Shown piece by piece: positions 1 through 9,247 of a stretch of 64,000 nucleotides of DNA (positions within the stretch are counted from its first letter, which is position 1; each line of letters starts with the position of its first letter). Under the pieces are notes generated by a model that was given only the letters and a program-made list of their open reading frames with translations, was not told the origin of the DNA and searched no databases. The position numbers and the translations under genes are program-made. The DNA is taken from NCBI GenBank assembly GCA_000818945.1, contig KN805390.1:296000-359999 (forward strand). The letters are read 5' to 3'. The DNA is from Schizochytrium sp. CCTCC M209059 (lineage: Eukaryota > Sar > Bigyra > Thraustochytrida > Thraustochytriidae).

Positions 1-94
1 TGAGCTTATTCTTTTCAAACTCCTTGACTTCGAAACCCGTGTCGCGGAGGAGGATTTTGTGCTTCTCCTTCAGCGCCTCGGCATTGTCATTTGA
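1..94. other. Possible coding fragment at the left window edge, strand uncertain
   Basis: Both strands carry a short open stretch running off the window. On the minus strand about 29 codons with GC-rich third positions read as a charged helical segment (EALKEKHKILL), but no ATG precedes it and an in-frame TGA lies at its upstream end. On the plus strand a reading frame ends in TGA at about position 94 and would be a C-terminus (ending LLLQRLGIVI). The minus frame has better codon use and the plus frame has a natural stop. Neither can be decided without the flanking sequence. Confidence 0.25.
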
Positions 95-204
95 TCACTT
101 AGGTTAGTTTGTTAGCGAGCTAGCTCCCGTTCTCACTCGCTCACTCCTCACTCGCTCACTCGCAAATTCATTCGCTCGCTCGCTCCGCTGGGATTCCCCC
201 AGCT

Positions 205-300
205 CGAGTCGAGTCGAGTCGAGTTGAGTCGAGTCGAGTTGAGTTGAGACGTGTCGTGTCGAGTCGCGTCGCGTCGCGTCGCGTCGAGTCGAGTCGAGTG
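205..300. repeat. Imperfect pentanucleotide repeat (GAGTC/GAGTT/GCGTC)
   Basis: About 19 units of a 5-base repeat, drifting from GAGTC to GAGTT, TGTCG and GCGTC. It lies about 400 bases upstream of the start codon of the plus-strand gene at 698. The rest of 95-697 (AT/T-rich with TTTG runs near 360-400) shows no convincing gene. Confidence 0.85.
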
Positions 301-697
301 ACCAATCTTGATGTATACCTACCTCACTTACCCACCCGCTCAATTTATGATCATCATTTTGTTTGTTTGTTTTGTTTTGTGTTTTGTTTGTTCGCGTTTA
401 ATTTTGTTTCCTTCTTTCGTGATATGGCTATGCTAAGTTTTTCACTTGGCATCACCATCACCAATACCATACATCTCACACCTCACAATTCATTATTATT
501 GTTGTCATCCTCATCCTCATTCTCGTCCCCATACCTGTTATCGCAACAGAGGCCAAGATGCCAACTAGTCCTCCAAGCTAGTCAGGCGGTCGATGTATTA
601 TCAAAATTTTAAACACTAATACGTTCCGAGATCAAATCGCTCGAACTCCTCGCCGCCGGTGGGCTGCGCACGCCGCGCTTGCGTGGGTTACGCGGCA

Positions 698-3600
698 ATG
701 GACCGCAGCGTAGCGAGGCGCCGCCGCCTACGGTCGCGATTGCACGGGTGCGCACCGTCTTGTGCAAGCTCGAGGTCGACAAAAGTGAAACACGTCGTGC
801 TCGCCATCCTCACGCTCGCCGCGAGCGTTGCGGTCAAACAGACTCATGGTGCCCTCGTGCAGGACGAAGGGGTGTGCCAACGCCTCGGCGCCCCGACTAC
901 AGATGGGCTCGGCATTGTCACCTGCTCGTGGACTCGCAACGTGCTAGAGGACCGCTTTGCAAACTACTCGTGTGAACCCTCAGACGAGTGGCTCCTTGCC
1001 GGGACGATTCTTCAAGCAGACTCCGAGCCAAGCTTTTGCGACGGCCTTGCCGAAGGCTCGTGTCAATACACGGATACGACGCACTGTCTCATGACCGATT
1101 CAGCCCCGCAAACCTGCTTTATGCCGCCTCTCCAGGTGCTCAGCAAGTACACGCGAACTCTTGTCAGTTCCTTTGCAGCTCTCTACGACATCGTTGAAGC
1201 ACTACCAGCAAGATGCGCCAGCATCGACAACAACGTGACTTGCGCAGAACAGTCCCCGCGCTGCGAGTGGGTCACCACCAGCGACGACCAGTTCGAGGTC
1301 GTTCGCATCGACGCCACCAAGGAGCACTCGCAGGAAACCCAAAGCGTTGGCGTTTTCCGGGAAATGGTCGCGACGTCGCGCCAGGTCCAGCGATTCAGCA
1401 TGAATGCTGCAGACTACGACACAACCATTGTCACGCTCTCTATCACCGACGTTGACATTTCCAAGCTCGACATGGGTTCCACCGCGTTCAAGCTCACTTT
1501 TGGTGGTGTAAGCACGCAATTTATACGTGCAGACGCCGAGCCTGCAGATATTGAGGCGGCTCTGCGCGAGCTTGACGCCGTTCCGGAGACGGGTCTGTTC
1601 TCCGTACGCAACGAAACAGTCGATCAGAACGGCTTTGCATCAAGCTGGGTCTTTGCGTTCGACAGCGCAAGCGACGCCGACAGTCTCGACCTCGGCGAGG
1701 TGCGTATTGTAAATACTGCCGACGGTCCTCCGCGCAGGAATCTCGACACCTTTATTATCACGCGCCATCGCCATAACATGCAGCAGCTTGTGCTTTACAG
1801 TAACGGTCCCGTCGTCGATGGTAACTTCGTCTTACGATACACAATTCCAGATCTTGACACGCCTACGGATCCAGAATCGGACGATACGATTCTGCTCAGC
1901 CACAACGCCACCGCCGCCGAGGTCCGGGCAGCACTCTTACAGCTGACACGAAGCGGCGAGCAGCTTCTCACCTTTGTTGGCGTCTCAGTGAGCGATGAGG
2001 TTCCTGATACGGCGGGTCTTCTCAGCAATGAGACAATTGCCTGGCGAACGTGGAACATTACTTTTGTCGGCGAAATTACAGAGTACGAGCTCGGGGAGTT
2101 CGAGCTCGTTCCCGGCTACAACAATATACAGCCCTGTGAATCTTGCGCAAACTTCACCGTTGCGGGCCTCGACCCTGACGAGGCTATCACATCTATGGCC
2201 ACTACCATTGTTCACGCTGCACCCAAGGTGCACGGGTTCTTTCATCTTAATCCTTGCGAGTTCGTTACGGCGCTCCCGGGCCGAGCCGTCCCCACAACGG
2301 GATCCTCCGAGGTCCCCTTTGTCTTTCTTGGCGAGCAAGAGTTTCTTCACGAGAGTGTATCACCCGGATCCAATGTTCGTATTGCCGGAGAAGTATTCAC
2401 GATTGTCAGCGTCAATGACACCTCGCTCGTCCTCGATACCCCGTTCGAGGGCATTCTTCTCCCCTCCACATTGCCAGGCGCTGCTGCGCACGTGTGCAAA
2501 TACGTCGTCCGTGACGAAGCCTATCTGAGCGCCTCTGCAACGGGCTCAGACTTTACTGCCGCGCTCACAGCTGCATTCCCTGGAGCAGATATTTCGGTCA
2601 CGACATCTCAAATTAATGATTTGGGCGAGCGAGAGTGGGACGTCACCTTTCGCAATCCATATGAATCGTACAATCCCATTGAGTTTGTATCGGCTTCGGG
2701 GTACGCAGCTCTCATGAGCGAGGGAGCCCAGGTTGTTGCTATGGCCATTTCCGAGGGCACCGCCGAGGTGCAGGGAACATTCCGACTCGCATTTTCGGGA
2801 TACGACGGAACGGAAGCGCGCTATGCAGACCTCCTTCCCGGCTTTGCACTGAGCAACCCGACACTCAACGAATCAAGCTATCTTGATGATAATACACACT
2901 CTACGCGAGTTTATTTCACGCGGCCAATTCCCCATAACGCCTCCGCCGCGCAAGTTCAAGCGGCCCTTGAAGATCTCGACAATATCATCAGTGGAGGCGT
3001 CTCTGTGACTCGCGAGGAGGTGCTCCTCCAGGCGGAAGAGCTTGTTTCTACAAACGAAACAGACTCGTCCACATGGACAGGGATTATCTGGAACATTACT
3101 TTCCGAACAGACTCCACCGCCATGCTTGAGCTTTTTTCTGCCAACGAGCTCGAGACTTTGACTGCAGATATTCCGCAGCTCGCTGTGGCTGACGTGAGTC
3201 TCCTTCATGGCACAAACGCTCAAGTCTTTGTTCAGACCGTTCGCGACGGCAACGGTACCCTCTTTCAGAGCAATCAGACTATTTTCACGGAGAGCGCCAT
3301 CAATGAGGACGACTCCCCTTGTCAGGCGAGCATAGCGTATCGGAATGAGTCGCTCTTGGCATTGGGAATCGACGCCGACAAAATTCAGGCCTTGGCCGAG
3401 CTTGACGCGAACATTCGCCGCTGCGCCGGCGGCGTCAGTAGCTCTAACAGCTCCAACAGCTCCAACAGCTCCAACAGCACCAATAACACCAACAGCTCTA
3501 GCGTCTGGAACACCCGAGACGAGTGCGAGCTGGTCCAATATTCATCTTCTCTAGAGGACGACACCTCAGTGGCCGAGGCCGACGAGGACGGCATCGTGGG

Positions 3601-4306
3601 TCCCGGCTACTTCTGCATTTGGCGTGGAACGAGAGATGAGTTCCCACTTCCAGACAATGTGGATCCCGAAAGCGTCGTGACCTTCAACTGGGATAACGTC
3701 TCGTACGCGGGCCTTGAGGCGCGGTCCCGCAATGCCGATTGCACAGTGCCACATATTTACCGCTCGCAGCAACTCCTCAAACTTTTTACGCTCTCCGAGA
3801 CTTATCTCGACTATTACGAGGCTCTTAGCAATACTTCGTGGAAGGAAAGTCAGCCAATTGACATCTCAGTGAATATGAACGTCTCCAGCACCCTCAGTGC
3901 ATTCATTGAGCAATTCAATATTTGTTACGAGGATTTGGAAACCGTTCTTCAGCTCCCGGTGCCAACCTTTGTGCGTCTTTGGCAGCGGATCATTACAACG
4001 ACTATATACACGGTCGGTCTCGCGTATGGGCTTGGAGGATTCATCTTTACCTGGCGCATGCGTAGTTTCAATCTGCTGAGTGCCAAGTCAATCGGCTCCA
4101 TGATTCTCATCGTTTTTGGTAGCATGTTTTTCGGAGGCGTCATGGCTTTTGCCATTGGAGCCATTCCTGCTGCCATCATCTTTAACTTGTACTCTGCCAT
4201 TCCTCACAACCTTCCAGACGACAGTGCCGTATCTCTCGGCATTGCGCAAGGCCTTCTCATCCTATACTTTGACGCTGGTCGCGGGCTTCGCATGAACGCG
4301 CAATAG
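698..4306 (+). CDS. Large secreted/membrane glycoprotein with repeated beta-sandwich-like modules (1202 aa)
   Basis: Function not recognised. The first ATG is at 698; the frame is open upstream only through non-ATG codons. A basic N-terminus is followed by a hydrophobic stretch at about residues 33-46 (VVLAILTLAASVAV), consistent with a signal peptide or anchor. The body is Cys-containing and rich in N-glycosylation sequons. It contains at least three diverged copies of a module built as F.L.(Y/F)..., then HNA(T/S)AA.V.AAL..L, then V(S/T).E..., and ending W(N/D)(I/V)TF. This layout resembles repeats common in large stramenopile surface proteins. A Ser-Asn tract encoded by AGC/TCC/AAC triplets lies at 3436-3507. 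Two or three membrane segments sit near the C-terminus (about residues 1096-1167), one of them unusually rich in Met/Phe/Gly. The gene converges on the channel gene at 4541. It may be an adhesion or cell-surface sensor protein, which is inference only. Confidence 0.85.
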   Translation: MDRSVARRRRLRSRLHGCAPSCASSRSTKVKHVVLAILTLAASVAVKQTHGALVQDEGVCQRLGAPTTDGLGIVTCSWTRNVLEDRFANYSCEPSDEWLLAGTILQADSEPSFCDGLAEGSCQYTDTTHCLMTDSAPQTCFMPPLQVLSKYTRTLVSSFAALYDIVEALPARCASIDNNVTCAEQSPRCEWVTTSDDQFEVVRIDATKEHSQETQSVGVFREMVATSRQVQRFSMNAADYDTTIVTLSITDVDISKLDMGSTAFKLTFGGVSTQFIRADAEPADIEAALRELDAVPETGLFSVRNETVDQNGFASSWVFAFDSASDADSLDLGEVRIVNTADGPPRRNLDTFIITRHRHNMQQLVLYSNGPVVDGNFVLRYTIPDLDTPTDPESDDTILLSHNATAAEVRAALLQLTRSGEQLLTFVGVSVSDEVPDTAGLLSNETIAWRTWNITFVGEITEYELGEFELVPGYNNIQPCESCANFTVAGLDPDEAITSMATTIVHAAPKVHGFFHLNPCEFVTALPGRAVPTTGSSEVPFVFLGEQEFLHESVSPGSNVRIAGEVFTIVSVNDTSLVLDTPFEGILLPSTLPGAAAHVCKYVVRDEAYLSASATGSDFTAALTAAFPGADISVTTSQINDLGEREWDVTFRNPYESYNPIEFVSASGYAALMSEGAQVVAMAISEGTAEVQGTFRLAFSGYDGTEARYADLLPGFALSNPTLNESSYLDDNTHSTRVYFTRPIPHNASAAQVQAALEDLDNIISGGVSVTREEVLLQAEELVSTNETDSSTWTGIIWNITFRTDSTAMLELFSANELETLTADIPQLAVADVSLLHGTNAQVFVQTVRDGNGTLFQSNQTIFTESAINEDDSPCQASIAYRNESLLALGIDADKIQALAELDANIRRCAGGVSSSNSSNSSNSSNSTNNTNSSSVWNTRDECELVQYSSSLEDDTSVAEADEDGIVGPGYFCIWRGTRDEFPLPDNVDPESVVTFNWDNVSYAGLEARSRNADCTVPHIYRSQQLLKLFTLSETYLDYYEALSNTSWKESQPIDISVNMNVSSTLSAFIEQFNICYEDLETVLQLPVPTFVRLWQRIITTTIYTVGLAYGLGGFIFTWRMRSFNLLSAKSIGSMILIVFGSMFFGGVMAFAIGAIPAAIIFNLYSAIPHNLPDDSAVSLGIAQGLLILYFDAGRGLRMNAQ

Positions 4307-4540
4307 GCGTGCAACAAAAGTCAAAGTCGACAAACGCACGAATTTCCTTCATCTCACAGTCTTTTAGGACACCATCACGTAAACATTAGGCCTACATCAC
4401 ATAGCATCAGAAACCCCCCAAAATATTGTGCACCAACTTCGACGATGGAAGATGATTATTTATTTCTCTTCTTCTTCTCTTCTCTTCTCTTGCTCGGCAG
4501 TCCTTCAAAGGGATGGTTTGATTTTAGTTTACTTTCTTAG
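4307..4540. other. Convergent 3' intergenic region
   Basis: 234 bases between two converging stop codons. It contains one TAGGCCTA palindrome (4387-4394) and a CTTCTT-rich stretch (4465-4495). No gene is visible. Confidence 0.8.
4459..4464 (-). terminator. Candidate poly(A) signal of the K+ channel gene
   Basis: AATAAA on the minus strand, about 80 bases downstream of the stop at 4541. Assigned on motif and position only. Confidence 0.3.
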
Positions 4541-7500
4541 TTACATTTGCACACTTGCGCGGACCAAAGCAAGATATTCTCGGACGTCCTGAATCTGCTG
4601 CCTCAAGGACGCTTTGCATGCTTCCAATTCATCGCGCTGGCGTAAAAGCTTGGCTCGCTTTGCAGCGCGCTTGTGCTCTATAATAGCGTCTTCGGTGTCT
4701 TGCTGCCCAGCTTCTACAGCCGCCATACCCACTCGCCGGAGGGGCCCACTCATTTCTGTAGCTTCCGTGGTTGCTACTGTTGAGAATGATCCACTCGATA
4801 CTGGTTCCAGGTCGTATGCAAAGCCGTCAAGCTCAGCAGTGTCCTCTGGCTCGATTCCGAGCTCGGGAATAGCCTCTCCGCGCAAAGGGTTTTGGAGCGC
4901 CAAGCAAATCAGACTGTCCACCACGAAGAGTCGCGTTGCTCCGATGGGGCTTGTCACAACGTAAGGCTCGGGGTTTCCCAGGTGGCCGCGTCGGGTATCC
5001 CTTTCCACCCCGCGATGAAGGTACACGGGTAAAATCGCCCGCGAAGCAAGAATGCGAAAGATTTCCCCATACGACAGGCGAGCCATTTCGGGGGTCACGC
5101 CAAGGTGATAAAACTGAGATGCGTGCGCTTCTGAGTTTGTCGCCTTTTGAACTTTTTCACGAGACCCCTTGAGCAGCGCCGAGAGTAGCTTAAGGAGGTG
5201 CGGGTTATAGTTTGTCTGCGCCATGATGGTGTCAAAGAGCTCATCGCAAAGCACCGTGCCAGATGCAATTGCAGGCGAGAGCAACATTTCTTCGTTGTCA
5301 TTGAGATTGGGAAGCACTTCGGTTGTTGAAAGCCTCCGCTGCATATATTGCACGTTGACGTTGTGCCGGAGCACGCAGCTCACGCGCACACGTCTATTCT
5401 CCTTCAGAACGAGATTGTACAGTAACAAGGTCTCCTCGTCCGCTCCACGCATCGATCGGGCGTCCGTGTTAGCCCGTCGTCGTGGGTCGCCCGGTGCGCA
5501 ACTCGATGTCGAGGGGGCCGCAGCTAGTATGACGCGCGCGGCGCGTTGAATTCCCGCTCGACGCCACGTCGATGTCAGTTCGGGCGGCCCACGGACCAGG
5601 TACACTTGAGCAAATTGACTTATCCGGTTCCACGAGCGGTGGCCGATGGGGCCTCGACTGAGAATGATGATGGGCGCTGCCAATCCGGTCTTGCGTCCGC
5701 GAAGCTGAAGGACGAGCTCGCTGCAGTCTGCTCCGTCGCCGTAGACAATTATATGTTTTCGCAGGCCAGGAATCTCACTGAGTGCCGACTTATACACGAG
5801 GACATCCTCTTGGCAAAATTCCCGTGGAGCGAGGTGGTATTCATTGGCCGGAAGACCCCCATGATCGCCAAACAAACACGCTTGTGCTGGCGAGTGCTCA
5901 CTCGCATCTGATGAGGTCGAAGCCTCATACCTCTCCTGGGGATCCTCCGAAGTATCCTCGGGTACCGCTTCGGTGGGGTTCTCGGCGTTTGCGTCACCAT
6001 CGAGAGCGAGCCGAGACTGGATGTTTCGTCCTGCCTTGGGACTGCTCGGCAGAGTGTGGGATGCGCCGTGTGCATTTGGAATTCCTACGTTTAGACCAGG
6101 AGACAGAATGCCCAAGCCCCCAATATTGGAATGGAGTTGTTCAGGGCGTGATGCCTCAACAGCTCGTTTCGCACGCAGGCGAATGCGAAGGGATATGACT
6201 GAAAAGTTACCCGATTCGTACATGGCACTTTGGGCTCCATTTGCCGCGGGATTGTTCTTGGTGGCGTACTTTTGTCTGACCACGATTCGCGTTGTTCTAA
6301 ACATACGCCTTGAAATTCTCGTACTCGTTGGTGCGGGCATCTTGCGCGTACTCAATGCTGAGGTGAAACGAAGACCGGACGTCTGAGGCTCGGGGACGTT
6401 AGACTGCGCCAATAAGATTGTGTGCGGCTTTCTCGAACTTCTGCCAAGGCCGAAGCGAAAGGACTTTGTGGTCGCGGATGGCTTTGCTCCCGTGACTTTG
6501 CCGGGCTGAGCGTCAACATTTGCGAGACCTGCTTCAGCAAGATCGGGCGCGATAACCAAGGACTGCAAGCGTATCTTGCTTGGATCGGCAGGAATGACAA
6601 AGTCACTCGGGTTAAGAAGAATTCGCGCATCCAGATCGCTCGCCGACCTCATGCTCAAGCCGAGCACCAGAATACCCGCCTCTTCAAACAAGATAATGGA
6701 CATCTCTGCAAATGTGAGGCCGCTGAAGGCACTGCCAGTGGGGACCTGATAGATTTCGTTTGCGGCTCCATCAACATACTCCTGACACCAAGCAATATCG
6801 CTTGGATGCTCCTCGAAGAGGTCGGGGTTCATGCTCAAGTCTTCGTTGCTTTCTCCACTATGTCGGGACCGCGGAGCTGCGTCGAGGAGAACGCGAGTCT
6901 TATCAATCAGCTTGGAGCTCGTGGAACGACAGAGATTGCTGATAAAAGCGGAGAATCCTGGACACATGCAGGCTCTCGCGAGAATTTGCATCTTCATCTC
7001 TTCAACGCAGAGGATTTTCACTCGATCTCGAAGGGAAGCACGCTCGTCCCGGAGAATGAGCTCTTCCAGCATCCGCCTCGATCGCTGACGTAAAATTTTC
7101 ACAAATAACGTTGTCTGCAGACCAGACGCCCGGGAGGATGCATCGCGCGAGAGCATTCGTCTTGAAGGAAAGCTTTGGTCGATTAGACGAAGCTGCGACT
7201 GCTGTGTACTTGAATCTTCGTCTTCCAGCGTCCCTACATTCCGAATGTATGCCTTGAGGGTGGCGAACGCTGTGCATGTGATGAGAACGGTCTGTCGATC
7301 GTCGGCATCGGCCGCGCCCGTCTCACTATTGCCAAGTATGTAAACTCTCCGAGCAGATGTCATGGATGCCCGATTGAGCACAGGAGTGCTGTATGCGGCC
7401 CCGGACATGAGTCGCAAAAAGTGCGCGCGCTCCAGAGAGGAAGACACCATCCGTAGAGCAAGTTTAGCTTGTAAGTCATCCGAAATGAGCAAAACCTTTG

Positions 7501-8503
7501 GCTTCAACGAACGCCCATGATCGGGGTGAAAGAATTCCTCAAAGAATTGAAAAAGTCCGTTTGTAATTGTGCCGCAAATGATCACGTGGTTTGATTGCCG
7601 ATTTCCTCTCGCCAAGGAGGAAGAAGGGCCCTGGGGAACGTCCGCCCCGTCTTCAGTTGCACTCTTGTTGCCTCTTGCATTAAGCTCGTTCTCCTGCAAG
7701 GGTGCTGTTTCCTCGTTCTGACTTTCCTCTTCCTCCTGCCATTGTATCTGTTGCCTTGCTTGCGGGTCCTTATTTCCACTGCGCTGATTGTTGAAGAGCG
7801 AGTGCGACTGCATGGGAATCATTATCATCGTGGTCAGCACGAGACTTATGACAGTGAGGCGTGAGATCGTCCGCAAGATACTCACGTCGCCGAAACCAAC
7901 GGTTGTGATGGACACGACCGAGAAATAAAGTCCTTCCGGAAACGAAATGTCCTCGAGCGAGGCGATCATGGCAGTGAACACCATAACCAGAGACGATAGC
8001 TGAATACCGAAAGACATGACGTTGCGTGCACTTTCTCCGCTAATCATCGTACTCACACGCAAGAGCTTGAAGAGACGCAACACCACGAGGATATGGACAG
8101 CATGCATACGACGAGTTCCACAGCATGCATCACAGTTGTCGAGGACCTCGTTTTTGGTAAGCAAGATTAAGAGTGAAATCAACCCAACTGGCAACGAACA
8201 TGCAAAATCACAGAGAGCGAGTGGGCTAAGCAGAAATGAGACCTGCCAGCCCTTTTTCGTAGCTACAGCAATGTAATCCGCCGTTAGAATAACCCCAGTA
8301 ATGCCAAAGAATACAGAAGCTCCATAGGACCCATATTCTGGCTCGCATCCGGATTCATTGATCTCAAACCTAGGCCGTAACGTCTCGAGCACGTACACGA
8401 ACATCGATAGGATTGCAATAACGGCATTTACGACCATGGAGCGCTGTTCTGCACCTGCACAAAACAGTCGAGCGAGCGATGCTATAGCATTGTTTTGCGA
8501 CAT
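4541..8503 (-). CDS. BK (Slo)-type potassium channel with two RCK domains (1320 aa)
   Basis: Voltage/ligand-gated K+ channel alpha subunit. The open frame reaches 8758 without a good start; the extra 85 residues translate the GGGCA microsatellite, so the ATG at 8503 (MSQNNAIASL) is preferred. Six membrane segments are visible: S1 about 23-42, S2 58-80, S3 88-115, S4 132-153 with few arginines, S5 163-183 and S6 214-235. The pore filter TVGFGD is at 201-206. A first RCK domain begins at about residue 310 with NHVIICG; a second follows with KHIIVYGDG. The region matching the BK calcium bowl (ASGTVLCDELFDTIM) is preceded by NLNDNEE rather than a run of aspartates, so Ca2+ affinity may be reduced. 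The end of RCK2 (RLSYGEIFRIL) is recognisable. A coiled coil closes the C-terminus. It probably sits in the plasma membrane as a tetramer. Confidence 0.92.
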   Translation of the reverse strand: MSQNNAIASLARLFCAGAEQRSMVVNAVIAILSMFVYVLETLRPRFEINESGCEPEYGSYGASVFFGITGVILTADYIAVATKKGWQVSFLLSPLALCDFACSLPVGLISLLILLTKNEVLDNCDACCGTRRMHAVHILVVLRLFKLLRVSTMISGESARNVMSFGIQLSSLVMVFTAMIASLEDISFPEGLYFSVVSITTVGFGDVSILRTISRLTVISLVLTTMIMIPMQSHSLFNNQRSGNKDPQARQQIQWQEEEESQNEETAPLQENELNARGNKSATEDGADVPQGPSSSLARGNRQSNHVIICGTITNGLFQFFEEFFHPDHGRSLKPKVLLISDDLQAKLALRMVSSSLERAHFLRLMSGAAYSTPVLNRASMTSARRVYILGNSETGAADADDRQTVLITCTAFATLKAYIRNVGTLEDEDSSTQQSQLRLIDQSFPSRRMLSRDASSRASGLQTTLFVKILRQRSRRMLEELILRDERASLRDRVKILCVEEMKMQILARACMCPGFSAFISNLCRSTSSKLIDKTRVLLDAAPRSRHSGESNEDLSMNPDLFEEHPSDIAWCQEYVDGAANEIYQVPTGSAFSGLTFAEMSIILFEEAGILVLGLSMRSASDLDARILLNPSDFVIPADPSKIRLQSLVIAPDLAEAGLANVDAQPGKVTGAKPSATTKSFRFGLGRSSRKPHTILLAQSNVPEPQTSGLRFTSALSTRKMPAPTSTRISRRMFRTTRIVVRQKYATKNNPAANGAQSAMYESGNFSVISLRIRLRAKRAVEASRPEQLHSNIGGLGILSPGLNVGIPNAHGASHTLPSSPKAGRNIQSRLALDGDANAENPTEAVPEDTSEDPQERYEASTSSDASEHSPAQACLFGDHGGLPANEYHLAPREFCQEDVLVYKSALSEIPGLRKHIIVYGDGADCSELVLQLRGRKTGLAAPIIILSRGPIGHRSWNRISQFAQVYLVRGPPELTSTWRRAGIQRAARVILAAAPSTSSCAPGDPRRRANTDARSMRGADEETLLLYNLVLKENRRVRVSCVLRHNVNVQYMQRRLSTTEVLPNLNDNEEMLLSPAIASGTVLCDELFDTIMAQTNYNPHLLKLLSALLKGSREKVQKATNSEAHASQFYHLGVTPEMARLSYGEIFRILASRAILPVYLHRGVERDTRRGHLGNPEPYVVTSPIGATRLFVVDSLICLALQNPLRGEAIPELGIEPEDTAELDGFAYDLEPVSSGSFSTVATTEATEMSGPLRRVGMAAVEAGQQDTEDAIIEHKRAAKRAKLLRQRDELEACKASLRQQIQDVREYLALVRASVQM

Positions 8504-9247
8504 TTTCCGAGCACGCGGATCAAACAGAGGCAAGGCAAAGCAAGGCAGGGCAGGGCAGGGCAGGGCAGGGCAGGGCAGGAAAGACTGCCCCGACGCTTCG
8601 TTTATCTGCTTGCCTGGCTGTAGGTCCGTCGGACTTTCTGCTTGGCGTTGACTGGTCAGCGTGTGCGTGCGGGGCGCGCGAGACCACGCACGCACCCACG
8701 CACGCACCCTAGCACGATGCGCTTGTGCGCGTGGCTGCTTTTTGCTTGCTATGCACACTACTGCTTTGCGCGATCTAGATCTACATCAAGTCTAGGCTGG
8801 TTACACTTCAACCAAGAGAGAGTCTCAGGGTGCGTCTCCAATACTCGCTGTCCGCACACACCTAGAACCCACCTCTTCGATATAGAACAACCATATAGAA
8901 GAACCAATCCCTCGGGATCTGACTCCCTGACTGGGGTCTGTTTCATCCTCCTGACCCAAGATGCAGCAGCTAGCTAGCTTGCTAAGCTAGCGAGGCTAAA
9001 CCTTTCTTGGAACTTCGTCGGCTTACTGATAAGTCAAAGTCTAGGGACCCTAGGCACACTAGCAGACCGTCCAACGGCTACAACGGCTACTTCTGCGCAA
9101 CGCATAAAGTCCACGAGCGCTCTCAGATTTTTGCTCTTTTATCTTTTTTTTTGGTTCCAGGCTTAAGTCCTGATTCGCGCGCACGCGCGCGTGCGAGCCT
9201 TGGGCAGGCAGAGGTAGCGTGCGCGGTGACCAGCGTGGCTTGCGGTC
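8504..9247. promoter_or_regulatory. Divergent promoter region, K+ channel and EF-hand/LRR genes
   Basis: 744 bases between two divergently transcribed start codons. It holds the GGGCA microsatellite, CACG-rich direct repeats near 8685-8710, and a GCTAGC-rich stretch at 8970-8995 with overlapping palindromes. A T-rich run (9140-9152) and CGCGCACGCGCG alternation (9177-9192) precede the plus-strand ATG. No ORF here has convincing codon use. Confidence 0.6.
8529..8579. repeat. GGGCA pentanucleotide microsatellite in the 5' leader of the channel gene
   Basis: About ten units of GGCAA/GGGCA, 26-76 bases upstream of the preferred ATG at 8503. On the minus strand it reads as a CPALP repeat if translated, which argues that the longer ORF is leader rather than protein. 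Confidence 0.9.

Noticed and set aside
244..612. 122-codon plus-strand ORF
   Set aside because: It starts inside the pentanucleotide repeat, uses codons rare in the real genes and has no recognisable composition.
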